From assembly GCF_023913735.1 (NCBI RefSeq), contig NZ_JAMXBH010000002.1, positions 186,001-250,000 on the forward strand: a stretch of DNA of 64,000 bases, written 5' to 3'. Below are positions 56,156 to 64,000 of this stretch, one piece after another (positions within the stretch are counted from its first letter, which is position 1; each line of letters begins with the position of its first letter). The stretch comes from Pseudarthrobacter raffinosi (lineage in GTDB: Bacteria > Actinomycetota > Actinomycetes > Actinomycetales > Micrococcaceae). A model generated the notes under the pieces. The model was not told where the DNA came from. It saw only the letters and a program-made list of their open reading frames with translations, and ran no database searches. The position numbers were made by a program, and so were the translations under genes.

Positions 56156-59100
56156 GTGTTTGGCTGGGTTACCCGGTTCAGCATGCAGTTCCGAATCTTG
56201 GTTCTCGCCCTCGCGGCGGGCCTTATTACTTTTGGCATCGTAAACGTTCCACATATGGCCGTGGACACCATGCCGGAGTTCGCCCCAGCACAGGTAGAGA
56301 TCCAGACTGAGGCCCTAGGGCTCTCCGCGGTTGAAGTTGAGCAGCTTATTACCGCACCGATGGAAGCAGACCTCCTCAACGGCGTGGCCTGGCTGGACGA
56401 GATCCGCTCGAAATCCGTCCCGGGGCTGTCGTCCATCGAACTGGTCTTCGAGCCCGGCACGGACCTCCTGCGCGCACGCCAGTTGGTCGCGGAACGGATG
56501 ACGCAGGCGCACGCGCTGCCTAACGTCTCATCGCCGCCGCTGATCATGCAGCCCATGTCCTCCACCAGCCGCGTGGTGATGGTCAGGATGAACTCCAAGG
56601 AGCTCTCCGGCATTGAGATGTCGGTCCTGGCCAGATGGAAAATCAAGCCGCGGCTGATCGGTATCCCGGGCGTGGCGAACGTGTCCATCTGGGGCCAGCG
56701 CGAACAGCAGCTGCAGGTTGAGGTCACTCCGACGCAGCTGCGCGACAAAGGCATTACCCTTGAGCAGCTAATTAAGACCACAGGCAACGCGGTCTGGGTT
56801 TCGCCGTTGAGCTTCCTGGAGGCTTCGACGCCCGGGACCGGCGGTTTCGTGGAGTCGCCCAACCAGCGCCTTGGCATCCAGCACGTCCTTCCAATCCGCA
56901 CGCCGGCCGACCTGGCCAAGGTCAGCGTGGAGGACACGGACCCGCAGTTGCTTCTGGGCGACATTGCCCAGGTCAAGGTAGACCACCAGCCGCTGATCGG
57001 TGACGCCGTTGGGGCGGACGCCGGCCTGATGCTGGTGATCGAGAAGTTCCCCGGCGTCAGCGCCCTGGAGGTCACCCGTCGTGTTGAGGCGGCCCTCAAG
57101 GACATGGAGCCGGGCCTCACGGGCGTCCAGATCGATACTTCTGTCTTCAGGCCTGCGACCGGTGTTCAGGACTCCGTCAACAGCCTCGGCCTGGCGCTCC
57201 TGATCAGCCTGCTGATTGCGGTAGCACTGTTTTGGCTGCTGTTCCGGTCCTGGCGGGTCGCCGTGATCGCACTCGTGGCCATCGCCACTACCGTCACGAC
57301 GGCGGCGGTGGTGCTGTTCGCCCAAAACGCAACACTTAACATCACCGTCCTGATAGGAGTTCTGCTCGGCACGTCCGTGATCGTGGGCGACATCGTGGAA
57401 GACGTTCAGGCCCACCGACGACAGCGCGCCGTCCGCGAGGCGACGGACGCCGAGGCTACCCCGAGGTCGCGCAGCAGCTACATCGTCCGCGGGGTCCGCA
57501 CGCCGCTGTTCCACGCATCGCTGATGATGGTGGTCGTCCTCGTTCCGACCCTCTTCGTGACTGGAGTAGGCGGCTCGTTTCTTTCGCCGCTTTTCTGGTC
57601 GTTGGCGCTGACGCTGGCCGCCGCCCTGATCGTAGGCTTGTCCGTCACACCGGTACTGGCGTATTTCCTCCTCCCGTCCAAGACCGCGACCGACCGGGAA
57701 CTTCCCGCCGTCGGACGGGGAAAGGCGTACTACGACCGCGCACTGGGCGGGGTCAACTCCCGGAAGCCCCTGGCGATTGTGGCCATCGTGGTCGTGGGGA
57801 TCCTTGGCGTCGCTGCCGGCTCGCAACTGGCAGGAAACCGGCCGCTCGTTCCCACCATGCCCGACCGGACCCTGTTGGTGCAGTGGGACACCATGGCCGG
57901 GACGTCCAATGACGAAGTCCGGCGGATCGCTGCCCTGGCCTCCGATGAACTCAGGGCCCTCCCGGGGGTTTCGGGCGTCGGCGGTCACGTGGGACGCGCC
58001 ATCTCTGCGGATCAGGTGGTTGGCAACAGCTCTGCTGAGCTGTGGGTGTCGATCGCACGGGACGCCAACTTCGGCGAAACGGAGCGGGCGGTACGGGACG
58101 TGGTCCAGGGCTACCCGGGCATCGCGCACAACGTGCTGAACTACTCCCAACAGACCGTCGGCGACATGCGCTCCAGCCTGGAGCCGGGATTCGCGGTCCG
58201 CGTCTACGGAACGGAAATGCCGGTGCTCCGTGAAAAGGCAGAAGAGGTCCGCCAGGCCCTCCAGAAGATTGACGGTGTGAACAACCCGACCATCGACGCT
58301 GCCGCCATGACCGCGATCGTAGAGGTCCAGGTCAATCTCGAGGCTGCCCAAAAGTTCGGCATCAAGCCCGGTGACGCGAGGCGCGCCGCTGCGACACTGA
58401 TGCAGGGCATCGTCGTCGGGAACCTCTTTGAGGAGCAGAAGGTGTTCGAAGTGGTTGTTCGCGGCGCGGTTGGCGTCCGGGATGACCTGACCAGCATCCG
58501 TGAGCTGCTCCTTGACGCTCCTAATGGCGGCCACGTCCAACTGGGCCAGGTCGCCGACGTTCGCATGGTCCCCAGCGAAGTTGTTATCCAGCACGATGCC
58601 ACCTCGCGGCGGATCGACGTCGTGGCTGACGTCAGCGGACGCCCGCTGGCAGATATCCAGCGGGACATCGAGGCGGCCATCCAACAAATCCAGTTCCCGC
58701 TCGAACACCACGCCGAGATCCCCACGAAATACAGCCAGCTGCAGGCCGCAGACACCCTGGTTCATGGACTCGGAATGGCGGCCATCCTGGCTGTGCTGCT
58801 TCTGCTTCAGACTGCACTGCGGAGCTGGAAGCTTGCCCTCGCCGTCTTCCTGACGCTTCCCGCCGCGATGGCGGGAGCAGCGGTCGCCGCATGGATCGGG
58901 GCGGAGTCCCTGTCCTGGCTGTCGCTGACGGCGTTTGCGGCCGTGGTGGCCATCGCTGCACGTAATGCGGCGCTCCTGTCCGCGCGTGTTGACGAACTCT
59001 GGCGGGAGTCCGAACAGATGTCACGCACTGACCTGGTCATGACGGCGGCCCGGGACCGGATATCGCCGATCCTGAAATCCGCCCTCATTACGTTCCTCGT

Positions 59101-59329
59101 GCTGATACCGCCCGCCATCCTCGGCGGCGCGGTAGGCCAGACCCTGATCGTGCCCATGCTGCTGATCCTAGCCGGCGGGCTCGTGACCACAACGCTCGTG
59201 GGGATCTTTGTGCTCCCGCTGCTCACACTCTGGTTCGGTCCCCGCACCGAGCCGGAAGAGTGGTCAGAGGTCTACGAATCGGAAGTTCCAGTCACCCCTG
59301 TTATGCCGGAAAAGGTGGAAGTATCATGA
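56156..59329 (+). CDS. CzcA/CusA-like RND efflux pump, altered proton-relay motif
   Basis: A 1057-residue RND transporter: two large extracytoplasmic loops and 12 helices. MPEFAPAQVEIQTEALGLS and RSKSVPGLSSIEL are the heavy-metal-type (HME) entry motifs. In helix 4 the usual VDDAIxxxEN is VGDIVEDVQ: the first Asp is Gly and the Glu is Gln. GTG start with GAGGGAC upstream. It is the first gene of an operon with a mini-adaptor, a second RND pump and a secreted protein. Substrate unknown; metal export is only a family guess. Confidence 0.88.
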   Translation: MFGWVTRFSMQFRILVLALAAGLITFGIVNVPHMAVDTMPEFAPAQVEIQTEALGLSAVEVEQLITAPMEADLLNGVAWLDEIRSKSVPGLSSIELVFEPGTDLLRARQLVAERMTQAHALPNVSSPPLIMQPMSSTSRVVMVRMNSKELSGIEMSVLARWKIKPRLIGIPGVANVSIWGQREQQLQVEVTPTQLRDKGITLEQLIKTTGNAVWVSPLSFLEASTPGTGGFVESPNQRLGIQHVLPIRTPADLAKVSVEDTDPQLLLGDIAQVKVDHQPLIGDAVGADAGLMLVIEKFPGVSALEVTRRVEAALKDMEPGLTGVQIDTSVFRPATGVQDSVNSLGLALLISLLIAVALFWLLFRSWRVAVIALVAIATTVTTAAVVLFAQNATLNITVLIGVLLGTSVIVGDIVEDVQAHRRQRAVREATDAEATPRSRSSYIVRGVRTPLFHASLMMVVVLVPTLFVTGVGGSFLSPLFWSLALTLAAALIVGLSVTPVLAYFLLPSKTATDRELPAVGRGKAYYDRALGGVNSRKPLAIVAIVVVGILGVAAGSQLAGNRPLVPTMPDRTLLVQWDTMAGTSNDEVRRIAALASDELRALPGVSGVGGHVGRAISADQVVGNSSAELWVSIARDANFGETERAVRDVVQGYPGIAHNVLNYSQQTVGDMRSSLEPGFAVRVYGTEMPVLREKAEEVRQALQKIDGVNNPTIDAAAMTAIVEVQVNLEAAQKFGIKPGDARRAAATLMQGIVVGNLFEEQKVFEVVVRGAVGVRDDLTSIRELLLDAPNGGHVQLGQVADVRMVPSEVVIQHDATSRRIDVVADVSGRPLADIQRDIEAAIQQIQFPLEHHAEIPTKYSQLQAADTLVHGLGMAAILAVLLLLQTALRSWKLALAVFLTLPAAMAGAAVAAWIGAESLSWLSLTAFAAVVAIAARNAALLSARVDELWRESEQMSRTDLVMTAARDRISPILKSALITFLVLIPPAILGGAVGQTLIVPMLLILAGGLVTTTLVGIFVLPLLTLWFGPRTEPEEWSEVYESEVPVTPVMPEKVEVS

Positions 59330-59781
59330 CCAGCAAATGGACCCTGCGGCGCCTGCCAGTGGCGGCCGCTGCCTGCGCAGCACTGCTGTTTTCACTGCCC
59401 GCCTGTGCTCAACCCTCAGCCATGGCAGAAACCGCATCTGAAGCGGCTGCCAAGGTGGAAAAGAATGCCACCACCGGCATAGCACGCATCACCCTGAGCG
59501 AGCGGGCCATTGAACGGCTGGAGCTGCTCACCGACACGGTCAAGCCGGGTCCGGGGGACGCAGGCGTCCTGTTCCCATACGCAGCGCTGCTGTACGACGC
59601 GGAGGGGAAGACCTGGGTCTACATCAACCCCGAGCCACGGGTGTACGAGCGCCAGCCCGTCACGGTGACCAAAATCGAAGCGGGCGCGGTCACAGCCAGT
59701 GTCGGCCCAGCTGTTGGAACGCCTGTGGTAACAGTAGCCGCGGCTGAGTTGTTCGGCGCAGAGTTCGTTACGGGCAAATGA
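59326..59781 (+). CDS. truncated RND adaptor-like lipoprotein
   Basis: A 151-residue protein with a signal peptide and a possible lipobox (LPAC, Cys27). The rest resembles only the C-terminal beta domain of CusB/CzcB-type adaptors (FPYAALLYDAEGKTWVYIN, then YERQPVTV and AELFGAEF); the hairpin and lipoyl domains are missing. Its ATG overlaps the stop of the first pump (ATGA), and the second pump begins one base after its stop, so all three are translated together. It may anchor or link the two pumps on the outer face of the membrane. Confidence 0.75.
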   Translation: MTSKWTLRRLPVAAAACAALLFSLPACAQPSAMAETASEAAAKVEKNATTGIARITLSERAIERLELLTDTVKPGPGDAGVLFPYAALLYDAEGKTWVYINPEPRVYERQPVTVTKIEAGAVTASVGPAVGTPVVTVAAAELFGAEFVTGK

Positions 59782-59782
59782 C

Positions 59783-62700
59783 ATGCGCCGGATAGTCGCG
59801 GCAAGCCTAAGGTTCAGATCGATCATCATCGCGATGGCGGCGGCGCTGCTGATGGTAGGCGGCGCCCAGCTCAGCAGTGCCTCGGTGGACGTGTTCCCTG
59901 AATTCGCGCCGCCGAAAGTGGAGGTCCAGACAGCCTGCCTGGGACTTACCGCCGCTGAGGTGGAAGAACTCGTTTCGGTTCCCATGGAAGAAGCCTTCAA
60001 CGGCATCGACGGCCTCCACCACATGCGGTCCAAGTCGGTACCGCAGCTGTCCTCGATTGTGATGGAATTCGAGAACGGCACGGATCTGCTCACTGCCCGA
60101 CAGTTGGTGTCCGAGCGGATGGCGACGGTCATTCCGACGCTGCCCACCTGGGCGGCGCCGCCGATCATGCTGCAGCCCCTGTCCTCCACCAGCCGGGTCA
60201 TGAAGATCGGGCTGTCCTCGGACACCCGGTCCCTGATCGAGATGTCAATGATTTCCTACTGGAACATCAGGGCCCATCTGCTCCGCGTTCCCGGCGTGGC
60301 AAACGTGGCAATCTGGGGCGAACGTCTCCAGATGCTTCAAGTCCAGGCTGACCCGGCCAAGCTGGCCGCAAACAAGGTCAGCCTGGAAACCGTCATGAGC
60401 ACCACCGCCAATGCCCTCGACGCCGGCCTGCTCCAGTATTCCACCGGTGCCGTGATCGGCACCGGAGGTTCCCTGGACACACCCAGCCAGACAATTGGGG
60501 TCAGGCACGTCCAACCCATCACCACACCTGCGGACCTCGCGAAGGTGGCACTGGAGGATCGTGAGGGGCAGCCCCCGCTCCAGCTGGGCGACGTGGCCAA
60601 TGTGGTGGAGGACCACCAGCAGCTGATCGGTGACGCCGTCATTAACGGCGGACCGGGTCTGATGCTGATCGTGGAAAAACTGCCTTGGGGCAACACCCTC
60701 GAAGTGACAAAGGGGGTGGAAGAGGCCATGAAACAACTCGAGCCCGGCCTGACCGGAATCGCTGTGGACACGGCCATCTTCCGGCCTGCAACCTTCATTG
60801 AGGAATCCCTCGACAACCTGGGCGTAGCCCTGCTGCTCGGATGCCTGCTGGTCATCCTGGTATTGAGTGTCTTCCTCTTCCAGTGGCGGACGGCATTGGT
60901 CAGCGTCCTGGCCATCCCGTTGTCACTGGTGGCGGCGGCCCTCGTGTTGTATTGGACCGGCGGCACGATCAATACCATGGTGCTTGCGGGGTTGGTGATT
61001 GCCGTCGGGGTGGTGGTGGACGATGCCATCATCGACGTCGAGAACATCGTCAGACGGCTCCGGCACCACCGGGCCAGTGGCGCCACCGGAAGCACCGCCA
61101 GGGTGGTGGTCAACGCCTCGCTTGAGGTCCGCGGACCGATTGTGTACGCCACGCTGATCATCGTCGCCGCCACGGTTCCGATCTTCTTCCTGGACGGGCT
61201 GACAGGGGCGTTTTTCCGGCCGCTGGCCACCTCCTACACGCTCGCGGTGATCGCGTCCATGGTCGTGGCGCTGACCGTCACGCCGGCAATGGCGTACATC
61301 GTCCTGCGAAATGCCAAACTGGAGGACCGGGATCCGCCCGTGGTCAGGGTCCTGAAGCGCTGGTACGCCAACGCGCTCCGGCCCATTGTCCGCCGTCCTG
61401 TCCCCGGCTACCTGACACTGGCCGCCGTCGGGATGGTCGGCATTGTGGCGGCGCCGCTGCTGGGCCAATCGTTGCTCCCGGAATTCAAGGAGCGTGATTT
61501 CCTGATGCACTGGCTCACGCAGCCGGGCACGTCAAACGCCGAGGAAGTCCGCGTCAGTGAGCTGGCCTGCAGGGAACTCATGACGATCCCCGGCGTGAAC
61601 AACTGTGGGGCCCACACCGGACAGGCATTCAATGCCGATGAGGTGGTGGGCGTCTACTTCGGTGAGAACTGGATCAGCGTCGACCCCGGGGTGGATTATG
61701 ACCAAACCCTGGCAGCAGTGGCGGCGGTCGTGGACGGCTATCCCGGAATCCAACGGGACGTGCAGACGTACCTCAAGGAACGCATTCGCGAGGTACTCAC
61801 CGGAACCGGTTACGCCGTCGTCGTCCGTGTGTACGGCGACGACCTTGCGACGCTGCGCCAGGAGGCTGACAAGATCAAAACCATTCTGGGCGGCATTGAC
61901 GGAGCCATCGGCGCGAAGGTTGCCCTCCAGGCCAACATTCCGCAGATCGATGTGGAAGTGAACCTGGAAGCGGCGAACCGCTACGGGCTGAAGCCGGGCG
62001 ATGTGCGGCGTGCCGCGGCGACCTTCGTTGCCGGTGAAGAGGTAGGCGACATTTACCGGGACGGGAAGGCCTACGACGTCCAGGTGTGGAGCCCGCCGGA
62101 GGCCCGGACGAGTGTCACGAACATTGAGAACCTTCCCCTCGATACGCCGAGCGGGGTCAAGATCCGGATGGCTGATGTCGCCACGATTTCGGTCAAGCCC
62201 ACGCCCAACGTCATTGAGCGTTCGGAGGGATCCAGGCGCATCGACGTCAGTGCCAACGTCAAGGAAGGTGATCTGGCGAAGGTCGTGGAGAAGCTCAATT
62301 CCGATATGGAATCTGTTCAGTTCCCGGTGGGCTACAGCGCGGTTGTCCTCGGCGAATACGCCGAACGCCAGGCCGCATCCCAACGTCTGCTGCTCTACTC
62401 CATTGGCGCGGTCATCGTCGTCTTCCTTCTACTGCAGGCTGCTTTCAAGAGTTGGCGGCTGGCCACCCTGGCCATCCTGACCCTGCCGGTGGCTCTCGTG
62501 GGCGGAGTGATCGCCGCACACCTCAGCGGCGGAATCCTGTCCCTCGGTTCGCTGGTTGGCTTCCTGACGCTCATGGGGCTCGCGGCACGCAATGGCATCC
62601 TGCTCATCAACCACTGCCAGCATCTGGAGCAGTTCGAGGGCATGGCCTTCGGACCCGCGCTGGTGCTTCGGGGGGCTGCAGAGCGGTTGTCGCCGATCCT

Positions 62701-62926
62701 TATGACCACGCTGGCCACTGCCCTGGCCTTGGTTCCGCTCGTGGTAATGGGTAACATCCCGGGCCACGAGATCGAACATCCCATGGCGGTGGTGATCCTA
62801 GGCGGGCTGGTCACGTCGACGATGGTCAACCTGTTCATCGTCCCGTCGCTGTACCTGCGTTTCGCCAAAGGCGTCCGCGGCCGCCGGCACGGGGCACACG
62901 AGCTGGAACCCGCGCCTGCGGTCTAG
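59783..62926 (+). CDS. CzcA/CusA-like RND efflux pump, intact proton-relay motif
   Basis: A 1047-residue RND transporter, a paralogue of the first (shared FPEFAPPKVEVQT, SKSVPQLSSIVMEFENGTDLL read in steps). Helix 4 holds a complete VVVDDAIIDVENI. It starts one base after the adaptor-like gene. Two pumps in one operon suggests a hetero-assembly, with this one as the active proton-driven partner; that is inference. C-terminus ends in a basic tail. Confidence 0.9.
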   Translation: MRRIVAASLRFRSIIIAMAAALLMVGGAQLSSASVDVFPEFAPPKVEVQTACLGLTAAEVEELVSVPMEEAFNGIDGLHHMRSKSVPQLSSIVMEFENGTDLLTARQLVSERMATVIPTLPTWAAPPIMLQPLSSTSRVMKIGLSSDTRSLIEMSMISYWNIRAHLLRVPGVANVAIWGERLQMLQVQADPAKLAANKVSLETVMSTTANALDAGLLQYSTGAVIGTGGSLDTPSQTIGVRHVQPITTPADLAKVALEDREGQPPLQLGDVANVVEDHQQLIGDAVINGGPGLMLIVEKLPWGNTLEVTKGVEEAMKQLEPGLTGIAVDTAIFRPATFIEESLDNLGVALLLGCLLVILVLSVFLFQWRTALVSVLAIPLSLVAAALVLYWTGGTINTMVLAGLVIAVGVVVDDAIIDVENIVRRLRHHRASGATGSTARVVVNASLEVRGPIVYATLIIVAATVPIFFLDGLTGAFFRPLATSYTLAVIASMVVALTVTPAMAYIVLRNAKLEDRDPPVVRVLKRWYANALRPIVRRPVPGYLTLAAVGMVGIVAAPLLGQSLLPEFKERDFLMHWLTQPGTSNAEEVRVSELACRELMTIPGVNNCGAHTGQAFNADEVVGVYFGENWISVDPGVDYDQTLAAVAAVVDGYPGIQRDVQTYLKERIREVLTGTGYAVVVRVYGDDLATLRQEADKIKTILGGIDGAIGAKVALQANIPQIDVEVNLEAANRYGLKPGDVRRAAATFVAGEEVGDIYRDGKAYDVQVWSPPEARTSVTNIENLPLDTPSGVKIRMADVATISVKPTPNVIERSEGSRRIDVSANVKEGDLAKVVEKLNSDMESVQFPVGYSAVVLGEYAERQAASQRLLLYSIGAVIVVFLLLQAAFKSWRLATLAILTLPVALVGGVIAAHLSGGILSLGSLVGFLTLMGLAARNGILLINHCQHLEQFEGMAFGPALVLRGAAERLSPILMTTLATALALVPLVVMGNIPGHEIEHPMAVVILGGLVTSTMVNLFIVPSLYLRFAKGVRGRRHGAHELEPAPAV

Positions 62927-62957
62927 CAGATCCCCACGAGTATGAAAGGCACGTGAG

Positions 62958-63860
62958 ATGGCTTTTCGAGCACATCGGTTCACGGCATACGGGTCCGCAT
63001 TGCTGCTGGCCTTCGGATCGCTGACAGTGGTGTCGGCACCCACAGCGGGTGCCGCGCCGCCGGCCCGGGAACTCTGCGGGCCCGGCTCCGCGATCAACTT
63101 TGACCGTTCGGATTTCCAGGCTTCCCCGCGGATCGATAACAAATGGTTCCCGCTCAAGCCTGGCATGCAGTACACAACGACGGGGACCGTGACCTCCGCC
63201 GAAGGGACCAGCACACGCACTGTCGTCCATACAGTCACCGGGCTGACCAAGGTAATTGACGGCGTCAAGACCCGTGTCCTGTGGGACCGCGACTACTCGG
63301 ACGGCGAACTGGTGGAATCCGAACTGGCCTTCTTTGCGCAGACTGGAAAGGGAACGGTCTGGCTATTCGGCGAATATCCGGAGGAATACGAAAACGGCGA
63401 GTTCGCTGGTGCGCCCAGCACTTTCATCAGCGGGCTTGCCAAGGCCCAGGCCGGCATCGCCATGCAGGCCAGGCCCCGGACCGGCACGCCGGACTATGTC
63501 CAGGCCTATGCACCCAAGGTTGACTTCCTTGACTGCGGGACAGTTTTCAAGAAGCACCAGCGCGTCTGCGTCCCGACTGGCTGCTACGACGATGTACTGG
63601 TGATCGATGAATACAACCCGCTGGAACCGCCTGAGGCAGGCCACCAGCGGAAGTTCTACTCATCCGGAACAGGGCTAGTGAAAGTCACCGCCGTCGGCGG
63701 TCCCGACCAGGAATTCATGGACCTCGTGAAAGGGAAGAAGCTGGGCGCCGCGCAGTTCGCGGCCGTCAACACCCAAGCGCTGGAACTGGATGAGCGGGCA
63801 TACTCAGTCAGCAGAAGCGTCTATGCGAAGACACCGCCGGCTGAACTCGACGGACCCTGA
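62958..63860 (+). CDS. secreted protein of an uncharacterised actinobacterial family
   Basis: A 300-residue protein with a signal peptide (RAHRFTAYGSALLLAFGSL, cleavage after AGAA near residue 33). The body begins FDRSDFQASPRIDNKWFPLKPG and contains GTVWLFGEYPEEYENG, a pattern shared by many secreted actinobacterial hypothetical proteins. Function unknown. It starts 31 bp after the second pump and precedes a terminator, so it belongs to the RND operon; it could act in the cell wall on what the pumps export. Confidence 0.8.
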   Translation: MAFRAHRFTAYGSALLLAFGSLTVVSAPTAGAAPPARELCGPGSAINFDRSDFQASPRIDNKWFPLKPGMQYTTTGTVTSAEGTSTRTVVHTVTGLTKVIDGVKTRVLWDRDYSDGELVESELAFFAQTGKGTVWLFGEYPEEYENGEFAGAPSTFISGLAKAQAGIAMQARPRTGTPDYVQAYAPKVDFLDCGTVFKKHQRVCVPTGCYDDVLVIDEYNPLEPPEAGHQRKFYSSGTGLVKVTAVGGPDQEFMDLVKGKKLGAAQFAAVNTQALELDERAYSVSRSVYAKTPPAELDGP

Positions 63861-63910
63861 CCACCGTGCTGGCGAGGGTTGGTGACCGGGGGTCCTGACC
63901 CGCACAAGAC

Positions 63911-63945
63911 CAGGGAGGGCGGCACTCCTCGGGCCGCCCTCCCTG
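63911..63945. terminator. terminator of the RND operon
   Basis: CAGGGAGGGCGGC and its exact complement with a nine-base loop. Confidence 0.72.
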
Positions 63946-63976
63946 TTCGTTGCTGTCCGGAGACGGTTCGGAGTGC

Positions 63977-64000
63977 CTAGCGGACGTCCTCGTCGACCCA
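63977..64000 (-). CDS. 3 prime end of a minus-strand gene (partial)
   Basis: The last bases read WVDEDVR followed by TAG on the minus strand, just beyond a bidirectional-looking hairpin. Only seven codons are visible, so the identity is unknown. Confidence 0.3.
   Translation of the reverse strand, partial: WVDEDVR

Noticed and set aside
56768..58765. 665-codon open frame antisense to the first RND pump
   Set aside because: Shadow of codon bias in the pump gene; composition is His/Arg/Asp-rich without domains.

Overview
The window reads as a chromosomal segment of a high-GC actinobacterium, most likely a Micrococcaceae member (Arthrobacter/Pseudarthrobacter-like). The evidence is the high GC content, the gene order ctaE-qcrC-qcrA-qcrB and ctaC-ctaD-ctaF typical of the bc1-aa3 respiratory supercomplex, the block hrcA-dnaJ-rsmE / phoH-ybeY-CBS protein-era-recO-uppS, and the many genes that appear to start without a leader (a TANNNT -10 box 6-7 nt before the start codon). 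The genus is inference from gene content; no 16S rRNA gene is present.

Layout. 0-5 kb: SPFH/NfeD membrane pair, an RlmA-like rRNA methyltransferase, an S9 peptidase, peptide deformylase and a SnoaL-like protein. 5-8.3 kb: a minus-strand type III polyketide synthase, methyltransferase and FAD monooxygenase cluster, with a possibly frameshifted small secreted protein at its head. 8.3-8.95 kb: a gene-free stretch with degenerate repeats and an AT-rich patch. 9-12 kb: two VOC proteins, a DUF3054-like protein, a stand-alone Lrp/AsnC ligand-binding domain and trpD. 12-21 kb: the complete bc1 (qcrCAB) and aa3 oxidase (ctaE; ctaC-D-F) genes, interrupted by a DasR-like GntR regulator and ptsH that share a near-consensus dre operator, then an ErpA-type protein. 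21-31.5 kb: M20 dipeptidase, DUF3043, pyrD, an alpha/beta hydrolase, uppS, recO, leuA with a Leu-codon leader peptide, and an M13 peptidase. 31.6-47.4 kb: LCP cell-wall ligase, era, CBS protein, ybeY, phoH, GerMN lipoprotein, rsmE, dnaJ, hrcA with a CIRCE element, DUF3097, DUF4870, hemW, lepA, a lone PemK-like protein and rpsT. 47.5-55.8 kb: holA, comEC, comEA, a SnoaL-like protein, degV and leuS with a second Leu-codon leader peptide followed by a terminator. 56.1-63.9 kb: an accessory operon of two CzcA/CusA-like RND pumps flanking a truncated lipoprotein adaptor, plus a secreted protein.

How the parts work together. The respiratory genes encode electron transfer from menaquinol through the Rieske/cytochrome b/dihaem cytochrome c complex to cytochrome aa3. 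The dre operator suggests that PTS sugar state controls ptsH and the regulator gene. Both leucine-related genes, leuA (synthesis) and leuS (tRNA charging), carry leader peptides with Leu-codon runs and downstream hairpins, which points to attenuation by Leu-tRNA supply. The RND-mini-adaptor-RND-secreted protein operon is the best candidate here for a poorly described system: a Gram-positive two-pump assembly whose first pump has an altered proton-relay motif.
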